Of a stretch of DNA of 64,000 bases, positions 47,801 to 58,800 are shown one piece after another. The notes under the pieces were generated by a model that made no database searches, was not told the origin of the DNA, and was given only the letters and a program-made list of their open reading frames with translations. The translations under genes and the position numbers were made by a program. Each line of letters starts with the position of its first letter. The stretch's first letter is position 1. The stretch comes from Micractinium sp. NFX-FRZ. Lineage: Eukaryota > Chlorophyta > Trebouxiophyceae > Chlorellales > Chlorellaceae. The DNA lies in assembly GCA_029339195.1 (NCBI GenBank), contig JAPTJF010000098.1, forward strand, positions 62,001 through 126,000, given 5' to 3'.

Positions 47801-49274
47801 GCAAGCGAGGAGGCGACAGGGCGTCTTTAAAACGGGGGAGTGCGGCACAGAACACAGCAGAGGGCAGGCGGGGTGTGAGTGACGCCTGGCCAGGGCACAT
47901 GCGGCTGCCAATGCAGCGCAGCCGCGGCGACGGGGCAGGCGGGGCGGGCAGGGGTGCGAGGGGTGGGTTTGCGGGGGCCCCGCTGGGGCTGGCGCGCGGG
48001 TGCGCTGCATGGCGCGGGGGCTGACGGCGGCGGCGTGCGCGCCGCCGGTGAGCGGCTGCGCAGGCCTGCCCCGCCCGCCCAGCTCAGGCCAGGGCGAGCG
48101 CTTGCGAGGGATCCCACCCAGCCAGCCCTGCACCTGCCCCGCCCAGCCTATCGGTCTGCGGCGATGAGAGGTGTGGGTGGGGAGGGGCCGGCCGGGCGTT
48201 CACCTGCAGCTACTGCCTCGTAGCTATACGCCTGGGCTGAGGGGCCAGAGGCAGCCGCGCACGCCGCTGCCCTCGCCGCCGCCGCGCACGCCGCCTGCCG
48301 GGGCACCGACGCTGCGCGCATGCCCGCGCCCGCGCCCGTGCCAGCCAGCAGCGCGCAGGGTGGGGGTGGGGGGAGCAAGGGCGGAGGTGGTGGTGGTGGC
48401 TTGAGTAGCAACTCACCGCCAACGCCCTTATACATGGCCGCCCCAGCCTTGCCCTGCACCTGCAGCCGCGTCTTGAGCACATCGAGCGGGCACACCACAG
48501 TTGCGGTGATTGCGCCTGCAGCGGCAGCAGGGTTCGGAGCCAGGCAGGCAGGTGGCCAGGCAGGTAAATGAGCAGGCGGCCAGGTGGGCAAGGCACACGG
48601 GGCAGCAGCAGAGTGAGGCGACGAGGGCACGTGCGGCAAGGCGACGGAGGCGCTTTCTGCAGTAGCGCCGCAGGGCCGCTGCCGGGCGGGCGCAGCGGCC
48701 AGGAGCGGTCAGGAGGACAGCGTGCAGCAGCAGGCGCCAGCAGAGGGGTGTGTGGTGCACCCACTAGATCCCCGCTGCCTGGACTGAAATTTCCTGACGC
48801 CTCGTCGCAATAAGAGTGCCCATACCACATTGTTTGGGGTCCCCTGCCAGTCGACCCGGCACCACCGCTGTTGTGCCCAGCCCGGCAGCAGGCGGCGTGC
48901 ACCCCTTGCAGCAGGCCGTACAGCCTGAGCAGACGTGCGCCCACGCACCGGCAATGCCGCCTGCCACTGCATTCGAAATCTCCTTGTCCTCCCGAATCTT
49001 GCGCTGCAATTAGGAGGCCCACAGAAGCGGCGTGCAAATGAGTAAAGGGGCTGAGGCGACGGCGGCGGCGGCCGCCGGCCACGCAGCAGCACTGAAGCTG
49101 GCCGCGCATACTATACCGCTGCTGCATGCTACGTGATCTGCGCCCAACTGTTGGGCCTTCAACAGGGGTGCAGGGGCTTGGCGCCGCCCCCAACCCTTGT
49201 GGCGCCGGCCATGCCGTCTGCCGTGGAGCACACGGCACCTCAATTGGCCTCACCTTGAACGCCTCCAACATCAT
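44853..49274 (-). CDS. NDT: Mitochondrial-carrier-family NAD(+) transporter (NDT-like), 423 aa
   Basis: Exchanges NAD+ for adenine nucleotides across plastid or mitochondrial inner membranes; closest in pattern to Arabidopsis NDT1/2. Nine exons keep frame: 49274-49254, 49003-48949, 48515-48417, 47746-47549, 47189-47134, 46708-46596, 46364-46248, 45913-45778, 45329-44853. Three carrier repeats with signatures [22 protein letters not shown] and [45 protein letters not shown] and [20 protein letters not shown] are characteristic of the NAD/folate subgroup. The 21-nt first exon (MMLEAFK) is inferred from a consensus donor and correct phase. The last exon adds about 105 Gln/Ala/Glu-rich residues beyond the normal end of the family. 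Divergent from the aminotransferase gene with 339 bp between starts. Organelle not determinable. Confidence 0.92.
45349..45372 (+). repeat. 24-bp poly-G tract next to a splice acceptor
   Basis: Twenty-four consecutive G (then CC and seven more G) on the + strand form a C-run about 20 nt upstream of the minus-strand acceptor of the last NAD-carrier exon. Confidence 0.9.
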
Positions 49275-49613
49275 TGTGCTGGGCCGCGCAGCGCCTCCAC
49301 AAGCAGGCTCTGCACAGACGAAGTTTGCACTGACGGCCCTGCGGCCGGCGCTAAGGGGTCTTCGGACTCTCGGATACGCTACTCTGTGATGTTAACGGGG
49401 CCCGTGGCCTCGAAGAAGTGGGCTTGCGGCTTGCCTAAAGAGGGAGCTAATCCACAGCTTGCGTTTGGCTGCTTGGGGCCTCGAGATGCCAATGGCTGGC
49501 GATCACAAGCACCCAAGAAGCGGCACAGTGCATGTCGGCAACCTGCCACAGGCGCCAGCCCAGCATGCACTGCGTTCAACTCGATGTCGTCTTGTTTCGC
49601 TTCCTTGGCAGTC
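49275..49613. promoter_or_regulatory. Shared divergent promoter, NAD-carrier and aminotransferase genes
   Basis: The 339 bp between the two start codons carry no recognised exon and must contain both core promoters. No TATA-like element stands out. Confidence 0.55.
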
Positions 49614-52600
49614 ATGGCAACTGCACGCATTCAACTGGATCACAACATCCACGAGCACATGGTCCTGTCGGGAGTCCTCCGGCTCGCCCTTACTGCCGCC
49701 TGTGGGGGCGGGGCGTGGCTTGTTTGGAGGCTCGTGAGGCGCAAGAGGCGACTGGGTAAGTCAGGATTAGGCTGGTGTTTGTGCTCATGTCCTAAGCACA
49801 GGGCAGCCCTCCCGCTCCGCCGCCACTCGAGCGTCTCGCCACCTGCTGCCGGCAACTCCGCCCCCACCCCCACGCCTCCCCTGCGCTGCCCTCGCAGGCT
49901 GCCCAGAGCCTTGGCTGCGCCTGCTCTGTGACCCAGCGCGCGCCTACCACCCCAGCACCCCACCCTGGCTAGCTACTGCAGCCGCCCTTGCGGGCAGCTC
50001 GCCCGCTCCGGCAGGCGGCAGCGCCGAACCTGCAGCAGGCGAGGCGGAGCTGCCGCCGCCAGTACGGGAGGAGGTTGCACGGCTTCAGGCGGCTGCAGCG
50101 GCTGGTGCCACTGCTGGGCTGCTGGGGGCAGCTGCCAGGCGGGAGCTGTTCTTGCTGGAGGAAGGCACAACCTACCTCAACCATGGCAGGCAAGTCGGGC
50201 AGCCCGCATGGGGGGGAGACATGTAGGCAGCGGGGAGCTGCGCCCGGGGGGCTCGAGGGCAGGAAGAAAAGGAGGCAGGGGCGGGAGGAGGCGGGGGTCA
50301 AAGGAGGCAGCGCAGGCGCGTGCATGTTGAGAATGCGCTGGCACAGGCAGGCGGGGCCGGGCGGGAGGCGGTGCAAGGCGTGGTGCGGCCAGGCATGCTG
50401 GCGGCATCATGGCACACTTTTGTGAGCCCCATTGCCTGCCCCGCCCACCCAATGCGCCAGCGTGCAGCTACGGTGCAGCGCTGCGGCTGGCGGTCGTGGC
50501 GCAGCGCTACTTCCAGGCAGGTGGCGCCCTGCTGTAGCATTTACTGTGGCGCCGCCGCCGTTGCATTCAATCTGCTGGCAGGTGGCGCCGTGCGCTTCTG
50601 CAGCACTGCTTTTAGGCTGGCAGGCCGGGCTTTAGGTTTACTTCCGTACCCTGTACATGCTCTACAACTTCTGGCTCACCATGTGGAGGCCCAAGACTTA
50701 TTGCAGGACGCGTTGACTGGCTTGCAGCGGCGCAGGTCCACACACTATGCATTGTAATGATGCAGCTGCTACACTGTGCCGGCGTCAGGTGCCACGTGTG
50801 CACATCGGGCCCCCTCCATGACGCTCATGCCGTGCCATGTGCTGGCTGCCCTTCTCACCGAGTGCACCGACCTCACCCAGCAACCCCAACCACCTTCCTG
50901 CGCTAGCTATTTCACCCAGCAAGCAGGATCGGCTGGAGGCGCACCCCGTCAGGTTCATGGAGGAGGATGCGCTGGGGGCGGTGCGGCAGGCGCAGCTGGC
51001 GCTGGCGCAGGTGGGAGGGCTGCCCCTGGGTGCAGCCTCTCGCGCAAGTGCACGTGCATTCGCCCTCCTGCCCGCCTGCCTACTGCATGCTACCGAGACG
51101 TGTGCTTGTGGGGAGGCGGGCCCGTGCGACTTGGTGCGTGCCAAAGCGCCACCCCTGCGACCCCCCAGTGTGTGCTCAATACTATGCTCTATACTATGTG
51201 ACACCGGCACCCACGCATGTGCAGTTTGTAGGGGCGGAGCCACAGGACTTGGTGTTTGTGCCCAATGCCACCACAGCCGTCAATGCGGTACTGCGCTCCG
51301 TGCCGGTGAGGCTTGTTTTGTGTGGGGTGCTCCACTTTGTTGCGCTCAGGGCTGAGAGCGTGCGCTCCCCCCTGTTGCTGCGTGGGTGCTCCCAGCCTGC
51401 GCTGGCAAGCATGTGGTGGGGCGGGTGGGTTTGCGGCGGGAAGGGCACATTTTGTGAGCAAAAGGGGTGCGCCTGCGTGCAGGAACGGCGGGGGATTGCA
51501 GTGGGCAGCTGAGCTGGCGGGAGGGTGTCGTGCGCCGCACCCCAAGCCCCGCTTACTGTCTGTTCTGCTCGTTCTGGGGCGTCCAAGCTCGTTGTGGTGT
51601 TCCAAAATGTCTGCGCCGTGACACCCGGAACACTGGTTGCAGCTGGGGCGGGGAGACCTGGTCTTGCTTGCCACGACCACCTACCCGGCAGTGCGCAGGT
51701 GCGTGGGCTGGAAGGAGGGGCAGGAGGGCATTTGGCTGGCCAGTGGGTGGGTGAGTGTATGGGTGGGAGAGGTGAGAGGGCAGCTCAGAACCGTCCGTTG
51801 GCGCCCCCCCCGACCAAACAGGGTGCCCCCCCGCCTCCCCTGGCAAGAAGCCTGCATGCGCTGCGGCCTGCACCTGCTGCACAGTCCCCTTCCCTCCTTC
51901 TCCCGACACATGCCAGCTGCCATGTTAAGTCTTCTAGCACTATGCTGCCGACCATGTGTTTTTGTCTCGCCGTGTGCTGCTTTTCCAAGCGCAGCGCTGC
52001 CGCCAGGGTGGCGGCTGAGCGTGGGGCAGCACTGCTGGAGGTCGATATTCTAGATGTGCTGGCGCAGCCCCAGGCCATCCTGCAGCGGTTTGAGGCTGCC
52101 CTGCAAGCAGGTGGGGCCTTGGGCGAGGCGCTGCTTGGAATGGGACTTGCGTGCAGTTCTGTGGTGTGCTGGCGCAGCACCCGGCCGTCGTGCAGCGGGG
52201 TTGAGGTGGCGCACTGCAGGCATGGGGGGATGCTGCGTGGCAGAGCCTGCCCGTGCGGGGCCGCCTTGAGAGCAAGATGGGGGATGCCAGCGGGCACGCA
52301 CCCCAACCGTGACCCCTCTGCCAGACCGCGGGCCCGCCACTGGCTGGGCCCGCGTGCGTTGTGCCATTCTAGACCGCATCACCGCGCTGCCTCCCGGCGC
52401 CCTGCTGCCTCAAGTAAGTCACGTCGCACTCAGTAATGTCGGTATTCCCGTGCAGGGGGCGGGCGCGTGCGCCTGGCAATCCTTGACCACATCATCTCCC
52501 TGGCCCCGGTGCACCTGCCGGTGGGCGCGCTGTGCGCGGCGTGCCGCGCCCACGGCGCCGCCAGCCTGGTGGACGGCGCGCACGCTGTGGGCGCTCTGCC

Positions 52601-54844
52601 CCTGGCCATTCCAGACCTTGGGTGCGACTTCTACACCAGCAACCTGCACAAGGTGGGTTGTGCCCGCCACCTGTCTGTTCGGTGTGTTGCCGTGTCAATG
52701 TTGCGGCAGCAGGGCGAGGCATGGAGCCACCGAACGTAGCGTGCACACATACGCTTGCTGCTTGCATAATATGCGCGGCATATGCGCCGATTCAGCATGC
52801 CCCGCATCGTGGTCCTCCCTTCAACCCAACCCCATCCCTCCCCCTCTCCCTTGGTGTCCATCCACTTGCCACAGTGGGCCTGCACCCCCAAAGGCGCCGC
52901 CTTCCTCTGGGCCCACCGCTCCCGCCAGCATGGCCTGCTGCCGCTGGTGACTAGCCACGGCTACGGACTGGTAAGCCGCCCTGGCTCGTTCTCTTTTTGT
53001 GTGTGTTGGTTGCATGTGGAGGGATGATGTTGGTGCCTGTTGCGGGCGAGATGGCCTGCCACTGGTGATGACGCGCAGCCGCAGCTCCGGCTCACTGCTA
53101 CCGTGCTGGCATGCGGCTGCCGAAGTGGTTCAGCCCGCCGGGTCCCCGCTGCGCTCTCGTCCCCCCTCCCTGCCACCTATTCCCGCCTTCTGCCAGCCCA
53201 CCCGCTGCCCTCCAAACCCTTCTCTCTCCCTCCTGCCTCCCTCCTGCCTCCCGTTCCGCCGCAATCCCCGCCTGCCTCCCGCCCTGCCCGCCTCCCCTCC
53301 TCCTGCTGCCCTCAGGGCTTTCAAGGCGAGTTCCTGTGGAGCGGCACCTCGGACTGGACTGCAGTCATGGCGGTGCCCACAGGTCAGGCAAACTGATTAA
53401 GCCTTTGATTGAATGGATGTAGGGAGGCACGTGGGGCTGGATGGCTGCCGTGGCTGTGCCCACAGGCGGGAAGAGGCACTGCTTTAATTCAATTCTAGAT
53501 TGGGGCCTATGTGAACCACTTTGGTCAGCCATTGCTGATGGGGAAAGCTTGTCGGGGGTATGCCGCTCTTTCCGCCCTGCCCGCCCCGAACCCCTCTCCC
53601 TCAGGTCTTGTGGGCCTGGCAGTGGGGCGGACGCTGAGGCCTTCCAGCACAGGAGCGCCGCTCCCTGCTCCCGCCCTGGTGGCGTAACTACCCTGCCGCC
53701 CCCGCCCTGGTGGCGCACCACCCTGATGCCCCCGCCACTGCCAGTGCAAACCCCGCGTTAGAGTGTCACCTATGTTCGTGACCAATGCACGCCTCTTTGC
53801 CCCGGCCCCATGGTCAAACTTCCCCCCTGCATCGCAGCCCTGGCGGTGATGCAAGCGCTGGAGCCAGAGGCGTCTCGGTACCGCCACGCGCTACTGCGCA
53901 GCGCTGTTTCGCTGCTTCTGGGGGCGTGGGGCACGCGGGCGGCGCTGGGGCTTCAGGCAGCTGAGGCCTGCATGTGCGCTGTGGAGCTGCCGCTGTTTGG
54001 GTGAGCCACGCTGTGCTGTGCTGTGCTGTGCTGTGCTGTGCTGTGGAGCTCCCGCAGTGTTACGGAGCAGGCAAGTGGGGCAGTTGTGTCCTGGGACCGA
54101 CACATGCTGTGGTCCCTGCTGTGGTCCCTGATGCGCCGCCAGCCTACTCACCCACCCACCAAACAACGCCGCCGACTTTTTCGATGCCGCCGCTGCTGCT
54201 GCTGTGTATTCTCCAGGGGTGCCCTGCCCAGCGCGCAGCAGGTGGGCCAGCATGCTTTTGGTGGGTGATTCTCCTGACGCAAGCCGGTACCGCTCACATG
54301 CCGCAGGGGCGCCCCGCCCAGCGCCCAGCTGGCGGGCACCGTGCACGACGCGCTGCGGCGCCAGCACGCCATAGAGGTGCCCGTGGCCTGCGCTGCTGGC
54401 AAGCTGTGGTGCCGCATCAGCGCACAGATCTATAACGAGCTCTCAGGTGAGTTGCAAGTTGCCATGTGTAAACTTTTCGTAATGTTATAATAGCTGTGCT
54501 GCTTGAAGCGACGGCTGGCAGCACCGTGCAGGGGGTGCTTTGCGCGTCTCTGGGCAGAGGGGCCGGCCGGCCCGCTGTGCCAGCCTCCCATTGCGTGCAT
54601 GGCACTCGATGTTGGTCCCTCTTGCCCGGAGTGAGCAACTGTATTGTATAACTGCGCTAATTTAGCGGTCTTGGCCCCCGTTTTGTGCTGCTGCTTCTGC
54701 CGCTCTCGTGCAGACTACCAACGGCTTGCTGATGCGGTGCTGCAAATGGCGGGGGGGCAGCCGGAAGCGAGCGGTGCAGGCAGTGCTGCGACGCCGGCAG
54801 GCAGTGCTGCAGCGCCGGCTTTGCAAGCTGCGTCTACAGGCTAG
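49614..54844 (+). CDS. PLP-dependent class V aminotransferase, isopenicillin-N-epimerase-like, membrane-anchored, 537 aa
   Basis: Thirteen exons keep frame: 49614-49755, 49898-50189, 50468-50516, 50927-51010, 51225-51305, 51643-51698, 51995-52110, 52456-52652, 52875-52970, 53316-53382, 53838-54000, 54307-54446, 54714-54844. Family marks: TTYLNHGSYGA (about 138-148, epimerase/cysteine-desulfurase-like N-terminal motif), FVPNATTAVN, the Asp/His region LVDGAHAVGALPL, and the PLP lysine K339 in CDFYTSNLHKW. This branch includes fungal-type isopenicillin N epimerase-like proteins and plant L-cysteine desulfhydrase-like proteins, so the reaction cannot be chosen from sequence. Unusually, a hydrophobic segment at about residues 17-41 followed by RRKRR suggests an N-terminal membrane anchor. 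Introns starting at 50190 and 50517 use GC donors; both are required by phase. The tail after the last conserved helix is Ala/Ser-rich. Confidence 0.85.
52058..52218 (+). repeat. Exon-edge echo in aminotransferase gene (donor side)
   Basis: GTGCTGGCGCAGC plus about 40 following bases at the end of exon 51995-52110 recur with changes at 52167-52218 in the next intron. Confidence 0.85.
53365..53475 (+). repeat. Exon-edge echo in aminotransferase gene (donor side)
   Basis: The end of exon 53316-53382 (WTAVMAVPTG) is echoed at 53436-53472 as WMAAVAVPTG, including the CCCACAGG donor context. Confidence 0.82.
54010..54046. repeat. (GCTGT)n pentanucleotide repeat in an aminotransferase intron
   Basis: About seven GCTGT units directly after the donor at 54001. 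Similar short runs occur at 9482-9512, 24898-24936 and 62477-62521. Confidence 0.9.
54215..54345 (+). repeat. Exon-edge echo in aminotransferase gene (acceptor side)
   Basis: The start of exon 54307-54446 (CAGGGGCGCCCCGCCCAGCG) is preceded by a copy at about 54215-54245 (CAGGGGTGCCCTGCCCAGCG), 87 bp upstream. Confidence 0.9.
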
Positions 54845-55255
54845 AGACCATGCCCAGCGCTGCAAGAACATGATTCAGTTTAATAAACAAAAGCATGCGG
54901 TGACGGTCAGGGCGGAAAGCAGTAGGGTCCAGAGCACAGGCATCGGGCGGGTGGGACGGGCGGGAAGCGCAGCGGGCACCCTAGCAGCTGCTTAGGGCGC
55001 TGTAGTCAGACCCTAAGCTTTCAGCTGCACACAATCGCTCTACACTCCTAGGCAGCCTTGGAGAGTTGGCACGCCAGTGCAGCCAAGGTGAGGCGGGCAT
55101 CGGGAAGCTGGGCAGGCACTTGCGACTGCTTCTGCTTTCGGGGAATCTCGCCTCTTCAGGTGAACCTCCTGAAGGTGTCGGGCCCAGTGTCGAGCCCCGC
55201 AGGCACTGTCGACACGGAGCTACCTCCGACGCGTTGGCCGGGAGCAGTAGTTCCC
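54845..55255. other. Intergenic region, aminotransferase 3' UTR and secreted-protein 5' region
   Basis: Tandem genes on the + strand. AATAAA at 54881-54886 lies 37 bp after the aminotransferase stop; no TGTAA was found, so the 3' signal is uncertain. The frame upstream of the ATG at 55256 is open back to about 55058 but contains no other ATG. Confidence 0.5.
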
Positions 55256-55801
55256 ATGCTGAGGGGGCGTGCGGGCGGCCAGGCGTGGGCCCTGGCTCTC
55301 CTGCTGTTGCTGCTGGCGACAGGCGCTCACACACTGCACAGCAGCGGCGGCGGCGGCGCAGCCGCCGTTTCTGAACGTCCGCCCGCGCTGGCACGCCGCC
55401 TGGCTGCTGTGGCGAGCTTGGAGGAGGCGTACCGCGAGATCGCTGCCAACGGGACCGGCGGGCAGGCGGTAGATGGGCAGGCGGCTACCAGCAGCCCGCC
55501 AGCAGTGGAGCCGCAAACCGCGGCTGATGGGCAGGCCGCCACCGTTCCGCCGCCGGCTCCCGAGGCAGCAGCTGTGCCACTGCCTCTGCCAGCCCCCGCC
55601 CCAGCCGCCGAACCAGCTGTGGTGCAAGCCCCTCCTCCACAAGAGAGCCCAAGCTTTGGGTCCAAGGCTGGGGCTGCCGCCGAAGGTAGGGGATGCTGGC
55701 GGGGGCCATCTGAGCTGCCTGCCTGCCTGCCCCTGCCAGAGCATCTGCCTGCCTGCCTGCCTGCCTGCCCGCCTGCCTGCCTGCCTGCTCTGCCAGAGCA
55801 T

Positions 55802-55835
<34 letters not shown>

Positions 55836-58800
55836 ACCTGCCTGCAGGCAACAGATTTTCTTGTGCAGGTGGGTGTGGTGATGCCTCGCCCCGCCGCGCC
55901 CAGCAGGGACTGACTGATGCCCCTCCCCCTCGCACAGATGTGGGCAAGGGGCTGGCAGAGGCAGGGCAGGGCGTCGCTGACGTGGCGGTGACGGTGGCAG
56001 ATGCCGTGGGTGATGCAGGTGGGTGTCCCACCCTTGAGGAAGCTTGGCTGCCCTCTGCCTGCAACTGCTTTTTGAATCAAGATGCAATCAGATGCGATTT
56101 TCAGCATCCTGGACGCCGTAACCCATGTCGCACCCCCTGTCCGTCCCTAATGCCACCTGCAGTGGCCAGCGCCTTGGATGCACTGGCCGATGCTCTGCGA
56201 GGCCGGCGCCTCCAGACCGAGCCCCTGCCCCTACCCGGAACCCTACCCCCGCCCGCCAGCGCCCAGCCAGAGCCTGTGCTGCCGCACGGCAGCCGCTCGC
56301 TGCTGCAGACCGCACCGGCCGGGGCGCCCGGCGCTGGTGGCCCCCCGTTCTCTTACCAAGCAGCGCCGTTCCCTGACGGGCAGGAAGCGATTCTCGACCT
56401 CAGCAGCCCCCTGCCGTTCATCCGAGCCCTGCTGCAGCCGGCGCTGGAGCCGGTGCTGCCGGCGCTGAGGGACGGCCCCGAGGCGGCCACGGCCAGGCAG
56501 CAGCTGCTGGATGAGCTGACTGTGCAGCTGGCACCCATCGTTGAGCAGGTGCATTTTCAGGCGTGCGTGCTCCAAGTTGCATGTGTCTTTGTACAGCCAG
56601 GCAGCAGCTGCCGCCTGGGTTGACTTTGGGGGGAAAAACGCCGGTTGCGGGTTAGGTGTGCCAGTAATGGCGCACCTTCCTTCCCCCTTTCCCGTGTCAA
56701 TTAGTTCCCAGTCCGCATGCCAACCTGCTTCATTATCGTGTCCCATCCTTGCGCCTCCTCAGCTGCTCCCATGAGACCCAAAAGGGGTTCCCTGCCCTGG
56801 CGGATGAGGCGGCGGCACTGCCGCCATTCTCACCCCCTTCTCTTCCCGCTCAATGGCAGCTCCTGAGCACTGCCGCCTTTCCCCTCCCTACTCTTCCGTT
56901 TCACTAGCAGGTGCTGAACGAGACCCAGGAACAAATCTCTGCTCTTGTGGATGAGGTGGCGGCACTGCTGCCCGAGAACGCCACTGCCGCAGGTGCGCTG
57001 GCGGGCCGCACAGCGCTCTCACAGCATGTGGTGGGGCGGAGCGCAGCAGGGGCAGCAGCAGCAGCAGGGCATGCATTAGGGCCCACAGGGTGCAAGCCCG
57101 CCAGCGTCCCCCTGCCATATTCCTGCCCCCGCCAAGGCCCCTGGCCTGCAACCCTGACCTGCCCTCGGCTACGCCGTGCCACTGGTCCAGCCCCTGGCTC
57201 GGTCTACCCGGGCACAGGTCCTGACATGCTGTCTGGTGGAACAAGCAATTGCAGGCTGGACTGTCGGGGGTTTAAACTGACAGGCTGGCATCTGATGAAA
57301 GTACATGCAGGCTGAGTTCTCACGGTCACACTCAACTGTTTGCATGCCTGCCACTGCCCTGCCCGCAGAGGCGGCGGCGTTCCTGGAGGATCCGGAGATG
57401 CGGGCCAGGGTGGAGGAGCCACTGAATGCGACAGTGGAGGCGCTGGCCAGGTGGGGCTGAGCTGGCAGCTGACCTGGCAGCTGAGCTGGCATGCGGGTAC
57501 TGAGCTGGCGGCCGGGGGCGCTGGAGGTGTTGGCTAGGGGCCGGTGCTGAGCTGGCGGACGGGTGCTGAGGTCGAGCTGAAGGGGTTGGGGTGGCGGAAG
57601 GGGGCTCAGCTGTCGGGCTGTCCCGGTGCCCATTCCCTTCGTTGCAACGGCACCAAGCCAGCTTTTTCTTGCTGCACGCCTCAGACCGCGCGTATGTGTC
57701 CCCTACTGTAGTAGCAAGTACCCAGACTGCCCGCGCCTGCAACCTTGCCTCCCCTCTTGTGCAGTGCCCTGACTGGCGCTGCCCAGGAGGCTGGGCAGAT
57801 TGTGTATGCGCGCCTGGCCAGCTCAGCGCCAGCTGGCACCCCCCCGCTGGGGCCCCTACCCGAGTTTATAGGTGAGCATGGCAGGCGCCCGGCATTTTTT
57901 AGAGCGCCCTGTAGCGCCCTGTTAGTGGGGTTTCAGCATCCGCTCGTCCTGCGCCCCACTTGCCGCCCTCACCCCACCCTGCCTGCCTCCCCCCCCCGCC
58001 TACACAGACCGGTTTGTGGCCGCTTTTGTCCCAGGGTTCACCCAGGGTGTCCTGGATGCTCTCTTTGGCACCGGCACCGACACATTCCCGACTGGTGCTG
58101 TCCCCGGGGCAGCCCCTGCTGGCGGGCGCCGCATGCTGGCGGCACAGGCCGCTTCCCCCGGCCTGTCAAGCCAGAGCGGCGAGCAGCTGACCGCTGCGGC
58201 TGCGGCGGTGGCGTGGGCAGCGCTGCGCCGTAGCCTGCTGCAGGCGTCTCAAGGCATCTTTTATGCGGGCACGGTGGTGCAGTGCGCGAGCGAGGGGGAG
58301 TGCACCGGGTACCGTGTGGAGGTGTGAGGGCTCCCCCTGATGCTCCCCTCTGCCGCTGCTCCTGCTGCCCAGCGGGGCCTGGGCTGCCGCTGGCCTGCCG
58401 CCAGCCTGGCAGGTACTGACACATGGAACTGGCATAGGATGCCCTGGGTGGTGCATGCCTGGCCGGGCTGAAGCCTGTGCCTACCTGCTGGCAAGCCGCA
58501 TGCCCCGCTGTCCTGCTGCTGCGTGCCTGCAGGCAGTCCCAGGCGCGCCGCCCTCTGTGCTCATCATCCCTGCGGCCGAGGCGGTTCAGATTGCTGGGTG
58601 AGAGGGGCGCGCACACAGCATGTGCTTCATGCCAGTCACCCCCTGTGCCACCTGCCTTTCCGTTAATCGGAAATGCCCAATCCTGGCCCGCCTTTTAAGT
58701 GTGGCCTCAGCACCCATATGGCATGCATGCATGCACACCATACCGTCCACCTTCCACCCCTCCCCCAAAACACTCCTCCCATCACACATGTGTGCCCCGC

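Noticed and set aside
55718..55850. CRISPR-like array (regularly spaced short repeats)
   Set aside because: It is a simple TGCC microsatellite without unique spacers, in an intron of a eukaryotic nuclear gene.
55058..56623. 521-codon open frame as a single-exon protein
   Set aside because: It reads through the TGCC microsatellite and introns of the secreted-protein gene; only the part from the ATG at 55256 to 55685 and later pieces fit splice phases.
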